Assembly: GCF_015477765.1 (NCBI RefSeq)
Contig: NZ_JADLQQ010000003.1
Span: 186,001 to 250,000 of the forward strand
DNA: 64,000 nucleotides
Reading direction: 5' to 3'
Origin: Nocardia transvalensis
GTDB lineage: Bacteria; Actinomycetota; Actinomycetes; Mycobacteriales; Mycobacteriaceae
Shown here in pieces: positions 15,307-24,104 of the stretch; positions within the stretch are counted from its first letter, which is position 1; each line of letters opens with the position of its first letter. Both the position numbers and the translations under genes were made by a program. The notes under the pieces are model-generated. The model searched no databases and was not told the DNA's origin. It worked only from the letters and a program-made list of their open reading frames with translations.

Positions 15307-15969
15307 TTATGCGGGGTCGGAGGTGGCCGGGCGCAGCCAGGTGAGCGAGCGGCGGAAGCTGGTGACCGCGGCCTCGACCACGGCCTTGGTGACGAAGTGG
15401 CCGAGCGCGGTGACGACGAACAGAACCGCGATGGCGGCCGGCGCCCACGACCAGCTCAGGGCCAGGAGGATGCGGTCGAAGGTGCCGCGGGGCTGGACCA
15501 CCGGCTCCCAGCTGTTGAGGCGGACCCAGCGGCCGAGGAAGACCCCGATCGCGCAGAGCAGGTGCAGAACGAGCGTGGCGGGTATCCGCCAGCGCGTGCG
15601 GCCGATGCCGTCCAGGAATCGCCCGACCTCGGCCAGGGCCAGGTAGTAGGCGAGGAAGCCGGAGCCGATGAAGGCCGCGTACACCGGCAGCACCGTGGTA
15701 ACCACCGGGCCGTCGCCCATGAAGTGGATGTCGTAGCGCAGATGCACCAGATCGGTCACCACATACGGGGCATTGGGCAGGAACAGCACGAACAGCACCG
15801 CACCCGCCCACCACAGCGGCGACAACGGTATCGACCGATGGCCGCGGCGAAAGATCAACAGCGCGAGCGCGACGGGAATCCACGCCAGCACCGTATTCCA
15901 GGTCATCCAGAAGTAATTTCGGCGCAACAGGCCCACCAGGCTCGGCGCCACCGCATCGACCACGTCCAT
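15307..15969 (-). CDS. DUF1361 membrane protein
   Basis: 220 aa, about six membrane segments: WNTVLAWIPVALALLIF, WWAGAVLFVLFLPNAPYV, VLPVYAAFIGSGFLAYYLAL, IPATLVLHLLCAIGVFLG and AAIAVLFVVTALGHFV among them. The LPNAPYVVTDLVHL and GRWVRLNSWEP blocks are hallmarks of DUF1361. Function unknown. ATG 15969 (MDVVDAVAPSLV) is preferred to an in-frame start at 16041 that would overlap the cspA terminator. It is the only gene in its unit and is convergent with the SDR gene. Confidence 0.85.
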   Translation of the reverse strand: MDVVDAVAPSLVGLLRRNYFWMTWNTVLAWIPVALALLIFRRGHRSIPLSPLWWAGAVLFVLFLPNAPYVVTDLVHLRYDIHFMGDGPVVTTVLPVYAAFIGSGFLAYYLALAEVGRFLDGIGRTRWRIPATLVLHLLCAIGVFLGRWVRLNSWEPVVQPRGTFDRILLALSWSWAPAAIAVLFVVTALGHFVTKAVVEAAVTSFRRSLTWLRPATSDPA

Positions 15970-16020
15970 GGATCCATCATGCGGGCGTGGACGGGGCGAT
16001 ACCTCTGAAGGATGCCTAAG

Positions 16021-16052
16021 AAAAATGCCCGCACCGGACACCGGTGCGGGCA
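16021..16052 (-). terminator. Intrinsic terminator of cspA
   Basis: A 12-bp perfect stem TGCCCGCACCGG (16026-16037) with CCGGTGCGGGCA (16041-16052), followed on the minus strand by TTTTT (16025-16021). It is a textbook rho-independent terminator 19 nt after the cspA stop. Confidence 0.92.
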
Positions 16053-16070
16053 GTTCTCGTGTGTCGTCCC

Positions 16071-16271
16071 TTAGCGGGCGCGCACGCTGGAGGCCTGCGG
16101 GCCCTTCTTGCCCTGGGTGATCTCGAAGGTCACCTGCTGGCCCTCTTCCAGGCCGCGGTAGCCGGTGCCCTCGATCTCGGAGTAGTGCACGAACACATCC
16201 GGGCCGCCCTCATGCGAGATGAAGCCGTAGCCCTTCTCCGAGTTGAACCACTTCACGGTTCCCTGAACCAT
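16071..16271 (-). CDS. cspA: Cold-shock protein
   Basis: 66 aa single-domain cold-shock protein that binds single-stranded RNA/DNA and melts structure. Both RNA-binding motifs are present: [11 protein letters not shown] (RNP1) and DVFVHYSEI (RNP2). Start ATG 16271 has AGGAGA about 12 nt upstream on the minus strand. The roughly 245-bp upstream region is long and hairpin-bearing (CTTGCCCGGCAAG at 16351-16363), consistent with the structured leaders common for csp genes. M. tuberculosis CspA (Rv3648c) is the likely orthologue. Confidence 0.95.
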   Translation of the reverse strand: MVQGTVKWFNSEKGYGFISHEGGPDVFVHYSEIEGTGYRGLEEGQQVTFEITQGKKGPQASSVRAR

Positions 16272-16350
16272 CTTTGTCGTCTCCTGACGGGTCGAAATCG
16301 GTCGCCACGGGTTCGTGAGGACCGCGGTCGCATCAGACGGCGACTTGCAA

Positions 16351-16363
16351 CTTGCCCGGCAAG
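16351..16363. other. Inverted repeat in the cspA leader region
   Basis: CTTGCC-C-GGCAAG forms a perfect 6-bp inverted repeat 80 nt upstream of the cspA start. It could be a small RNA hairpin or a protein site; no direct evidence decides. Confidence 0.4.
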
Positions 16364-16519
16364 AGAAGCGACGCCCGCACAATGTTCCGCGCGAGCGTGT
16401 ATGTACACGAACACACTAAAACTGCGACCTCCCTGTATAACGTACGCGCGCGGAAAGGGTTCCCGCAGGGGCGCGTACCCATGACCGATGTCACACACAG
16501 GCCATGGGTGCGGCACCGG

Positions 16520-18490
16520 CTAGGCCAGGGTTTTGGTGAGGCGGTCGGCCAGGATCTGGGCGAAGTGCGCGGGATCCTTCAGCTCTCCGCCCTCGGCGAG
16601 AATCGCGGTGCCGTACAGCAGTTCGGCGGTCGCGGTCAGATCCTCGGCCTTCCCCGCGTCGGCGGCCTCCTTGTCCTTCGCGTAGGCGTCGCGCAGGCCG
16701 GTGACCAGCGGATGGGTCGGGTTGAGTTCCAGGATCCGCTTGGTCTGGGGCACCGGCTGACCCGAGGCGCGGTACATACGCTCGAGCTGCGGGGTGAAGT
16801 CGAAGACATCGCCGACGATGCAGGCCGGTGAGGTGGTCAGCCGAGAGCTCAGCCGCACCTCCTTGACGCTGTCCTCGAGCGCCTTCTCCAGCCACTTCAG
16901 CACGTCGCCGAACTCCTTGTTCTGCTGTTCGCGCAGCTGTTCGGCGGCCTTGCGCTCCTCCTCGGTCTCCAGGTCGACCTCGCCCTTGGCGATGGACTGG
17001 AACTGCTTGCCGTCGAATTCCGGCACCGAGCCGACCCACATCTCGTCGACCGGGTCGGTGAGGATCAGCACCTCGAGATCCTTGGCCTTGAACGCCTCCA
17101 TATGCGGCGAGTTCTCGATCTGCTGCCGGGACTCGCCGGTCATGTAGTAGATCTTGTCCTGGCCGTCCTTCATGCGTTCGACGTACTCGGCCAGCGTGGT
17201 CGGCTGGTCCTCCGAATGCGTCGACGCGAACGACGAGACCTGCAGGATGGTTTCGCGGTTGTCGAAGTCCGACAGCAGGCCCTCCTTGAGGACGCGACCG
17301 AACTCCTTCCAGAAGGTCTCGTACTTCGACTTGTCCTCGGCCCCTTGCAGGTCCTTGATCGTCGAGAGCACCTTGCGCACCAGCCGCTTGCGGATCATCT
17401 GGATCTGCCGATCCTGCTGCAGGATTTCGCGGGAGACGTTGAGCGACAGGTCCTGCGCGTCCACCACACCCTTGACGAAGCGCAGATACTCCGGCATCAG
17501 CTCCTCGCAGTTGTCCATGATGAACACCCGCCGGACATACAGCTGCACGCCGCGCTTGTGCTCGCGCATGAACAGGTCGAAGGGCGCATGCGTCGGAATG
17601 AACAGCAGCGCCTGATATTCGAAGGTGCCCTCGGCCTTGAGCGGGATGATCTCCAGCGGATCGTCCCAGGCATGGCTGACGTGCTTGTAGAACTCCTTGT
17701 ACTCCTCCTCGGAGACCTCACTGCGCGGGCGCGTCCACAGCGCCTTCTGCGAGTTGAGGGTCTGCTCCTCGAGGATCGTCTTCTCCTGCTTCTCCTCGCC
17801 TTCGCCCTCGGTGACGGTGCGTTCCACCGGCATCCGGATCGGCCAGGCGATGAAGTCGGAGTACTTCTTGACGATCTCGCGGAGCTTCCACTCCTGGGTG
17901 TAGTCGAAGAGGTGGTCCTCCTCGTCGGCGGGCTCGAGATGCACCGACACCGCCGTGCCCTGCGGGGCGTCGTCGAGGGTTTCGATGGTGTAGGTCGAGC
18001 TGCCCGCTGCCGACTCCCAGCGGGTGCCGGTGGTCTCGCCCGCTTTGCGGGTGGTCAGCGTGACCTTGTCACCCACCATGAATGTCGAATAGAAGCCGAT
18101 GCCGAACTGGCCGATCAGCTCCTCGGCCGCTGCCTCGGTTTTCGCCTCCTTCGCCTCCAACAGCTGTTTGCGCAGCTGGGCCGTGCCCGATTTGGCCAGG
18201 GTGCCGATCAGATCGACGACCTCGGCGCGCGACATGCCGATGCCGTTGTCGCGGACGGTCAGGATCCGGTTGTCCTTGTCGACCTCCAGCTCGATGTGCA
18301 GATCGGAGGTGTCGACATCGAGATCCTTGTCGCGGAACGACTCGAGGCGCAGCTTGTCCAGGGCGTCGGAGGCGTTCGAGATCAGTTCCCGCAGGAAGAT
18401 GTCCTTGTTCGAATAGACCGAGTGGATCATCAGTTCCAGGAGCTGATGGGTCTCGGCCTGAAACTCGAGTTGTTCAACGTGCTCAGTCAC
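16520..18490 (-). CDS. htpG: Molecular chaperone HtpG (Hsp90)
   Basis: 656 aa ATP-dependent chaperone. The N-terminal ATPase domain shows NKDIFLRELISNASDALDKL, VRDNGIGMSRAEV and IGQFGIGFYS (motifs of the GHKL fold). The middle domain follows (VKYSDFIAWPI-like segment, then DNCEELMPEYLRFVKG, LPLNVSRE-type DLSLNVSREILQQ). The C-terminal dimerisation domain ends with LADRLTKTLA. Full length for the family and ATG at 18490. Its 5' end overlaps the end of the RecB-like gene by 8 nt on the same strand, so it may be transcribed with it as well as from its own promoter. Rv2299c is the mycobacterial homologue. Confidence 0.97.
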   Translation of the reverse strand: MTEHVEQLEFQAETHQLLELMIHSVYSNKDIFLRELISNASDALDKLRLESFRDKDLDVDTSDLHIELEVDKDNRILTVRDNGIGMSRAEVVDLIGTLAKSGTAQLRKQLLEAKEAKTEAAAEELIGQFGIGFYSTFMVGDKVTLTTRKAGETTGTRWESAAGSSTYTIETLDDAPQGTAVSVHLEPADEEDHLFDYTQEWKLREIVKKYSDFIAWPIRMPVERTVTEGEGEEKQEKTILEEQTLNSQKALWTRPRSEVSEEEYKEFYKHVSHAWDDPLEIIPLKAEGTFEYQALLFIPTHAPFDLFMREHKRGVQLYVRRVFIMDNCEELMPEYLRFVKGVVDAQDLSLNVSREILQQDRQIQMIRKRLVRKVLSTIKDLQGAEDKSKYETFWKEFGRVLKEGLLSDFDNRETILQVSSFASTHSEDQPTTLAEYVERMKDGQDKIYYMTGESRQQIENSPHMEAFKAKDLEVLILTDPVDEMWVGSVPEFDGKQFQSIAKGEVDLETEEERKAAEQLREQQNKEFGDVLKWLEKALEDSVKEVRLSSRLTTSPACIVGDVFDFTPQLERMYRASGQPVPQTKRILELNPTHPLVTGLRDAYAKDKEAADAGKAEDLTATAELLYGTAILAEGGELKDPAHFAQILADRLTKTLA

Positions 18491-20303
18491 GTCCAGATAC
18501 TACGAAACCCGGACCTCGAAAGTCCGCCATACCCGGGACCTCGGTATCGGCGCTGGGGGCTCCCGGCCGCGACGGGACCATCCACTCGCGCAGCACCTTG
18601 GTCGCGCGCACGTCGTCCTCGTTGTACTCCAGCAGCCGGGTGCGCTGGGTCAGGTCCGGTTCCCCGTCGTAGCCGACCGCCTCTCGATACCAGCTCATCG
18701 ACGCCTCGCCCCCGGCCTCCGGATCGCGCCAGCTGAATCCGGCCACCGGGGCGATCTTCTTCAGGCCCTTACCGCCCGGGCAGATGAACTGATCGGACAC
18801 CGCCTGGAACATATCCACCCACTGCGGGCCGTCGACGAATTCGCGCACCTGCTCCTCGGTGGGCACACCGGGCAGACCGGCGAACCGGCGCGCCGACTCG
18901 TAGAGCCACTTGTCCTCGGCCGTGCGGGAATAGCAGTAGGCGGCAAAGGTTTTCCCGGCCGCGGCCGCCTCGGCCCGCACACCCATCAGCCAGGTCCAGA
19001 ATTCGGCGAACGAGCGGGCCTCGTCCGGCGTCGGCAGCGGGTCCCAGGTGACGAACGGGCGGTACACGCCGTCCAGCAGCGTCCCCCACAGGTAGGCGCC
19101 GTATTCCTGGAAACTCTCCAGGTCCACATCCACCTCGACATCGGCGCGCTGCACCCGGACGTGGTCGACGCGGCGCACCAGCGGGGCACCGGAGATCCAG
19201 GCGCGGGCGGTGACCACCGCCTCGATGAACGGCTCGTACTGCCAGTCGTCGGGATCGTCGCCGATCCATCCGGCCAGATCCTCGACGGTGTCCACGCCGT
19301 GGCGGCGCAGCAGTTCCGCCCGCGAACCGGGCGCGACGAGGCTCACGTCGCGGTGCTCGACGAGCCAGCGCTCGCAGCTGGGGGCCTCGGGCGTCGCCGA
19401 GCGCGACCACCACGGGCACTGGCGGCATTCGGGCACCTTCGACGGCACCGTCGGCAGTTCGCCGCGCACCACCGCGATGCGGTCGGCGTAGCGGCGATCG
19501 TATTCGTCGAGCAGCGGGCCCAGTTCGTGCACGAGGATGCGGTCGAAGTGGTAGCCGATCGCGCCGCCGAGCAGGGCCGGACTCGCCAGGCCGTGCCGCT
19601 GCAACATCCGGTACAGGTGGGCCAGGCGCTGCTGGTCGCGCGGCTGGGTGCGGACGCGAACGTGGCGGTCCGGCTGGGGTTTCCACCGATACAGATCCGA
19701 GGTGAGCGGATGGAAGTCGGCCGGGTCGGGCTGGCGCGGATCGGTGACCTTGTGATTGACCACGATCACCGGGATGTACCCGCCGCGGTCCAGATCGCGC
19801 AGCAGAGTCTCGCAGCCGCCGCGGCGGCCGGTATCGGGTTCCTGCGGCAGCAGTGCGCCCCAGATGCGATGCACGCCCTCCGCACAGGCCCGCATGGTGG
19901 CCTCGGCGCGTGCGCTCGCCGGCAGGGTCGGATCGATGATCACCCAGTGCGCCGGATCCGCGGCCACCAGCGTGTCGCGCACCCGCTCCCGGTGCGCGGT
20001 GGCGGCCTCGCGCCGCTGTTTGACCCCCGCGTCCTCGGCCACCCCCATCAGCACCTCGGGATGGGTGGCCTCCAGGTGCAGCCGATGTCGGCAGCCGATC
20101 AGCGCCCGCGCATCGATGTAGGCGACCCGCTCCTGTTCGACATCGATTGCCGCAGCAGGCTTTTCCACGCCGTTGAGCGGCGCGACCGCGCGCAGATTCG
20201 GCGCGTCGCCGGGCACGGCCGCAGCGGAGACGGCGGCCGCCTGCCGCCGAACCCCACCAACGTCACCTTCGCAACCGTCCCGGTCACCGCTGCCCGAATA
20301 CAC
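18483..20303 (-). CDS. RecB-like nuclease, TM0106 family (PD-(D/E)XK + RNase H-like)
   Basis: About 606 aa. The N-terminal half has a RecB/Cas4-like PD-(D/E)XK look: HWVIIDPTLPASA, GYIPVIVVNHK (the D/E-x-K strand region), then a cysteine pattern CRQCPWWSRSATPEAPSCERW that resembles the Cas4/AddB-type Fe-S cluster. The C-terminal third (LLEYNEDDVRATKVLREWM) matches the RNase H-like exonuclease end of TM0106 proteins. It probably acts on DNA ends in repair. Start is uncertain: GTG 20303 is taken, GTG 20216 is possible, and upstream frame extends to 20504. It ends 8 nt inside htpG. Divergent from the DUF6474 gene. Confidence 0.78.
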   Translation of the reverse strand: MYSGSGDRDGCEGDVGGVRRQAAAVSAAAVPGDAPNLRAVAPLNGVEKPAAAIDVEQERVAYIDARALIGCRHRLHLEATHPEVLMGVAEDAGVKQRREAATAHRERVRDTLVAADPAHWVIIDPTLPASARAEATMRACAEGVHRIWGALLPQEPDTGRRGGCETLLRDLDRGGYIPVIVVNHKVTDPRQPDPADFHPLTSDLYRWKPQPDRHVRVRTQPRDQQRLAHLYRMLQRHGLASPALLGGAIGYHFDRILVHELGPLLDEYDRRYADRIAVVRGELPTVPSKVPECRQCPWWSRSATPEAPSCERWLVEHRDVSLVAPGSRAELLRRHGVDTVEDLAGWIGDDPDDWQYEPFIEAVVTARAWISGAPLVRRVDHVRVQRADVEVDVDLESFQEYGAYLWGTLLDGVYRPFVTWDPLPTPDEARSFAEFWTWLMGVRAEAAAAGKTFAAYCYSRTAEDKWLYESARRFAGLPGVPTEEQVREFVDGPQWVDMFQAVSDQFICPGGKGLKKIAPVAGFSWRDPEAGGEASMSWYREAVGYDGEPDLTQRTRLLEYNEDDVRATKVLREWMVPSRPGAPSADTEVPGMADFRGPGFVVSGRD

Positions 20304-20518
20304 GCTATGCAGTATGGCCCCCACCCCCGACAACCCGTCGAACGGCGTCTGGTCGCGCCGTGGGTGAGTACGACCCGCTCGCGCTTCGGGTGCGCATGCG
20401 TGTGCCCTCGCAGGAGGTCCATCCCACCCGCTAGGGTTGGGCGCAAACCGTGTGGCACGTGGGTTCACAGCGGTTGGTTGCTGCTGTCCACGGCGAATCA
20501 GCATGACGGAGGCCTTCG

Positions 20519-21163
20519 ATGGGGTTGTTCACCAAGCGCAAGCGGCGGGCGGACCGCAAAGCCGAGGCGAAAGCCCTCAAGCACAAGGCGGCGATGGAGG
20601 CCAAACTCAGCGCCCGCAACGAGCGCAAGCGCCACCGCGCCGAGGTCCGCACCCAGCGGCAGGTGGCCAAACAGCAGATCGCCACGCTGAAGGCGGAGGA
20701 GAAGGCCGCGCTGAAGGCCGCCGAGAAGGCCGAGCGGGATCTGCTCTCCGCCGGGCAGGTGAAGAAGTATCTGGGCGTGGCCCGGGTCCTGGTGCCGGTG
20801 CTGGCCCCGCTGGCCTACCGGGCGGCGACGTTCGTACGCGGGCAGATCGATACCCGCCGGGCACACCGCCTGGGAATCGGCATCGAACAGCTCGGCGACT
20901 TCTCCGGCCACGGCGCCAAACTGCAGGCCCGCATCGCCGGCGCCGAATCGACGCTGAACGAACTCGACAACCGGGCGGGTAAGGACGGGTCGGAGACCAA
21001 GAAGTTCGTCACCGCCACCCGCGACCGCCTCGAGGGCCTGACCGCGGCCGTCCGCACCGCCGAACAGATGCCCGCTCCCCGCCGCCGCGCCGTCCACGCC
21101 TCCATCTCCAACGAACTGTCCGGCATCGAGGCCGACCTGCTCGCCCGCCTCGGCGTGCGCTGA
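20519..21163 (+). CDS. DUF6474 family protein, 214 aa
   Basis: Function unknown. The first 90 residues are extremely Lys/Arg/Glu/Ala-rich and predicted long helix or coiled coil (KRRADRKAEAKALKHKAAME onward). A short hydrophobic stretch (VARVLVPVLAPLAYRAATFV) is at about residues 87-106 and may touch the membrane. A helical, charged C-terminal part follows. The start ATG 20519 gives MGLFTKRKRR, the family's usual first residues. It is divergent from the RecB-like gene and ends 202 nt before the likely start of the copper-locus membrane protein. Confidence 0.82.
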   Translation: MGLFTKRKRRADRKAEAKALKHKAAMEAKLSARNERKRHRAEVRTQRQVAKQQIATLKAEEKAALKAAEKAERDLLSAGQVKKYLGVARVLVPVLAPLAYRAATFVRGQIDTRRAHRLGIGIEQLGDFSGHGAKLQARIAGAESTLNELDNRAGKDGSETKKFVTATRDRLEGLTAAVRTAEQMPAPRRRAVHASISNELSGIEADLLARLGVR

Positions 21164-21365
21164 CCCCATGCGCCACCGCGGCGAACCCCCTGTCGGGCCC
21201 GCAAGGCCCGGCTCGACCGGCCGCCGTCTCGCTCTGCACGGCAACCACAAGCGCTGGACCGCTGCACGGGGCGTATATCCGGTCGGTTCTGCGCGGTCCG
21301 AGGGGCTGGGCCTGCCCAGTCATAGTGTCGCCGGATGCGGGGGCCGCAGGGGTGGGACCGCCGCG

Positions 21366-21893
21366 GTGCGGGGGTATCTGGTCGGTGGTGTGGTTGCGGC
21401 GTTGGCGGTGGCGGCGCACGGGGCCGCGGGGGGTGGTTTTCCAGGGTCGACGGCGCTGACGCTGCTCGTGCTCGCGGCGGCGGGTATCGGGGCGGTGGCC
21501 GGGATGTTGCCGAGCGGCGACGAGAAGGCATGTCGTGCGGTGCTTTTCGCGGCCCTGGCCGGGGGGCAGCTGGTGGGTCACGAGGCGCTGGCCGGGATGG
21601 TCGGGCACAGCCATGAATCGCCGGACCCAGCAAGCGGTTTCGGGGAGGCTCAGCTGCCGACGGGTGCGATGCCCCTGGCGCATACGCTTGCCACGATCGC
21701 CTGCGGGATCCTCATTGTTGTTGCGGAGCGGCTGTATGCCGTTGTCTCGCAGGTTTTTCGCGATGTCGTCAACCGGCCGGGTGTGCTCACGCCGCCGGCC
21801 GGTTCGATGCGCTGGCCCGCGACCGACTCCCGCACCTATCGCTTTCTCCGCAGCGGAGCGAACGGCTCGCGCGCGCCGCCGGTCGCGGCCTGA
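21366..21893 (+). CDS. Small membrane protein heading a copper-type locus
   Basis: About 175 aa, with four hydrophobic segments (YLVGGVVAALAVAAHGAA, ALTLLVLAAAGIGAVAGML, AVLFAALAGGQLVGHEAL, LAHTLATIACGILIVVAERLY). Histidines lie at GQLVGHEALAGMVGHSHES and AHTLATIAC, which might bind metal. GTG 21366 is chosen because the first helix follows immediately; the frame is open further upstream, to 21168. It precedes YcnI, CopC and CopD genes on the same strand, 43 nt before the YcnI start, so it probably belongs to the same copper-handling unit. The family is not recognised with certainty. Confidence 0.65.
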   Translation: MRGYLVGGVVAALAVAAHGAAGGGFPGSTALTLLVLAAAGIGAVAGMLPSGDEKACRAVLFAALAGGQLVGHEALAGMVGHSHESPDPASGFGEAQLPTGAMPLAHTLATIACGILIVVAERLYAVVSQVFRDVVNRPGVLTPPAGSMRWPATDSRTYRFLRSGANGSRAPPVAA

Positions 21894-21936
21894 CCACAGC
21901 CGACATTCGAATCCTCGACAGAGAAAGCACTCATCC

Positions 21937-22590
21937 ATGCCCACCGTGATTTCGCGCGCCCTCGTTGCCGCGGGCGCCACCGCCGGTCTGGCGGTCCTGG
22001 CCACCGGCACCGCCGCCGCCCACGTCACCGCCGATGCGCCCGGCGCCACCCAGGGCGGCTACGCCGTCGTCACCTTCCGGGTGCCGACCGAATCGGAGAC
22101 CGCCGCTACCACCAAACTCGCCGTCCAGCTGCCGGGGGTGTCCTCGGCCCGCACCGAACCCCTGCCGGGCTGGACCGCCAAGGTGGACCGCAACGACAAG
22201 AATCAAGTCACCGCCGTCACCTGGACCGCCGACCCGGGCAACCCGGGTGTGGGACCCGGCCAGTTCCAGCGCTTCGTGCTGTCGGTCGGCCCGCTGCCGA
22301 AACAGGACACGGTGAGCCTGCCCGCCACCCAGACCTACAGCGACGGCAAGGTCGTGGCCTGGGACCAGCAGACCTCCCCGGGTGCCGAAGAACCCGAGCA
22401 CCCCGCGCCCACTCTCACCCTCGCGGCGAGCAAGGGTGGCGACCACGACGCGGCCGCCGCCTCCACCTCCACCAGCGACGACAAGGGCAACGACGAGACC
22501 GCGCGCTGGCTCGGCGGCGTCGGCCTGGTGCTGGGAGCGCTGGGCGCGGCACTGGGTCTGGGCAGCCTGATCCGGAGCCGCCGGTCATGA
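21937..22590 (+). CDS. YcnI-family (DUF1775) copper-associated protein
   Basis: 217 aa exported protein. It has a Sec signal (AAGATAGLAVLATGTAAAHV), with the mature protein starting at the conserved His that ligates Cu(II) in characterised YcnI homologues (AHVTADAPGATQGG). The DUF1775 domain runs to about residue 150 (VVTFRVPTESE, LPGWTAKVDR, VVAWDQQTSPG with the conserved Trp). A charged linker and a C-terminal membrane anchor (VGLVLGALGAALGLGSLI) with Arg-rich stop follow. GAGAAAG at 21921 precedes ATG 21937. Its stop overlaps the copC ATG by 4 nt. Confidence 0.92.
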   Translation: MPTVISRALVAAGATAGLAVLATGTAAAHVTADAPGATQGGYAVVTFRVPTESETAATTKLAVQLPGVSSARTEPLPGWTAKVDRNDKNQVTAVTWTADPGNPGVGPGQFQRFVLSVGPLPKQDTVSLPATQTYSDGKVVAWDQQTSPGAEEPEHPAPTLTLAASKGGDHDAAAASTSTSDDKGNDETARWLGGVGLVLGALGAALGLGSLIRSRRS

Positions 22591-23129
22591 CCAGGCGACT
22601 GCTCACCGGACTGATCACCGCGCTGCTCGCGGGCGGATTCGCGCTGCTGGGGGCGGGGCCCGCGGCCGCCCACTCCACCCCGGTCGCCAGCGATCCGGCC
22701 GCCGGTGCCGAGATCGGCACCGGCCCGGCGCGGGTCAGCGTCACCTTCAACGAGAATCTGCAGCCCAGTTTCCCGTCGCTGACCGTGGTCGGGCCGGACG
22801 GGAACCGCTGGGACAAGGGGCAACCGGCGGTCGACGGGCCGACGGTCAGCGTCCCGGTCGGCGACCTCGGCCCCGCGGGCAAATACACCATCGCCTTCCG
22901 GGTGACCTCCGCCGACGGCCACCCGGTCAGCGGCACCCGCACCTTCACCCTCACCCAACCGGGCAAGGGCACCCCCGGCCCGAAGGCGGGCGCGTCGAGC
23001 AACTCCGGCGACGACGGGGGCTCCGGCGGCGTCCCGGTGTGGGTGTTCATCGTGGGCGCGGTCGTGCTGTTCGGCGGCGGCCTGGCCGTCGCGCTGCTGG
23101 GCGGCAAGAAGAGCCGCAAGAAGCCGTGA
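22587..23129 (+). CDS. copC: CopC-domain copper protein with C-terminal anchor
   Basis: 180 aa. Signal peptide (residues 1-27), mature N-terminus AHSTPVASDPAAGAEI with the CopC first His (Cu site), then the beta-sandwich with VTFNENLQPSF and ITFRVTSADGHP-like (IAFRVTSADGHPVSGTRTF) carrying Asp/His ligands of the second histidine brace. After a Gly/Ser linker there is one membrane helix (VFIVGAVVLFGGGLAVALLG) and a Lys/Arg tail. It probably binds Cu2+ outside the membrane and hands it to CopD, next downstream. ATGA overlap with ycnI upstream and GTGA overlap with copD downstream. Confidence 0.93.
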   Translation: MTRRLLTGLITALLAGGFALLGAGPAAAHSTPVASDPAAGAEIGTGPARVSVTFNENLQPSFPSLTVVGPDGNRWDKGQPAVDGPTVSVPVGDLGPAGKYTIAFRVTSADGHPVSGTRTFTLTQPGKGTPGPKAGASSNSGDDGGSGGVPVWVFIVGAVVLFGGGLAVALLGGKKSRKKP

Positions 23130-24067
23130 ACAAGGCGACGACCGGCGGTAGTGCGACCGCTCTGCGTTCGGCACTGCTGCTGGTCGTTCCGGCCGCCCTG
23201 CTGGGTGTGGCGCTCGCGTGGGCGTTGGCCGCGCCGGATCCGGTGCAGTCGGAGGCGCCGGTTCGGGTGCTCGCCGACTGCGCCGGGGCCACCGTTCTGG
23301 GCCTGGCCGCACTCCCGCGACTGCACGAACGGCAGCGCCCGGCCTGGCGGCTGCTCGCCGCGCTCGCGGGCCTGTGGACCGCAACGGAATTCGCGGTGCT
23401 GGCCTGCGAGGCGGCGCAGGTGGTGGGCGTGCCGGTGACACGGCTGCGGGGCGGACAGTTCGGCACCTATCTGATCCGGATCAGCGGCGGCCAGATCGGT
23501 ATCGCGATTCTGATCGGGACCCTTGCCGTGACGGTCTATTGCGCGCTGGCCTTCCGGCGACCGGACCGGGCGGCGCCCGATCTGGTGCTGGTGTTCGCGG
23601 CGGTGGCGCTGGTGCTGCGGCCCATTACCGGGCATATGTCACAGCAGCCGCTCGGTTCGGTCCTGGCCGCGGTGCATGCCTTGGCCGCCGCGGTGTGGTT
23701 CGGGGTGTTGCTGGCGCTGGCCCTCGTGGTGCGCACCCGCGGCGAATGGGCGGTACTGCTGCCTCGGTACTCGGCCTGGGCGTTCCCTGCGGTGGCGGTG
23801 CTGGCGGTGACCGGGATCTGCAACGGCCTGGTGCGGGTGCGCGGGCTGACCCCGCTGATCGACACCGGATACGGGCGCATCCTGCTGGCCAAGACGGTTC
23901 TCATGGCCGCCCTGCTGGCCCTGGGCTGGTGGTGGCGGCGGACCTGGGTGTCGCTGGTCGCCGAACACCGGATGACGGCCGAATCCTCGCTGCGCCGAGC
24001 CGTTTTCGAGGTGGTGGCGATGGCCTCGGTCTTCGGGCTGGCGGCGACGCTGGCCGTGACGGCTTGA
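23126..24067 (+). CDS. copD: CopD-domain copper transport membrane protein
   Basis: 313 aa, about eight membrane segments. The family residues are visible in VHALAAAVWFGVLLAL (His) and the SAWAFPAVAVLAVTGICNG and YGRILLAKTVLMAALLALGWW blocks typical of the CopD C-terminal domain. It accepts copper from the CopC partner and moves it through the membrane. It starts at GTG 23126 within the copC stop (GTGA). The copper set ends here; the SRPBCC gene follows 37 nt later. Confidence 0.92.
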   Translation: MNKATTGGSATALRSALLLVVPAALLGVALAWALAAPDPVQSEAPVRVLADCAGATVLGLAALPRLHERQRPAWRLLAALAGLWTATEFAVLACEAAQVVGVPVTRLRGGQFGTYLIRISGGQIGIAILIGTLAVTVYCALAFRRPDRAAPDLVLVFAAVALVLRPITGHMSQQPLGSVLAAVHALAAAVWFGVLLALALVVRTRGEWAVLLPRYSAWAFPAVAVLAVTGICNGLVRVRGLTPLIDTGYGRILLAKTVLMAALLALGWWWRRTWVSLVAEHRMTAESSLRRAVFEVVAMASVFGLAATLAVTA

Positions 24068-24104
24068 TCTGCGCTTTGTGATGCAACAAGTTACAGTGAC
24101 CGCC

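Noticed and set aside
17102..18736. A 544-codon plus-strand frame antisense to htpG and its 3' neighbour
   Set aside because: htpG is unmistakable on the minus strand and the antisense translation matches no known fold.
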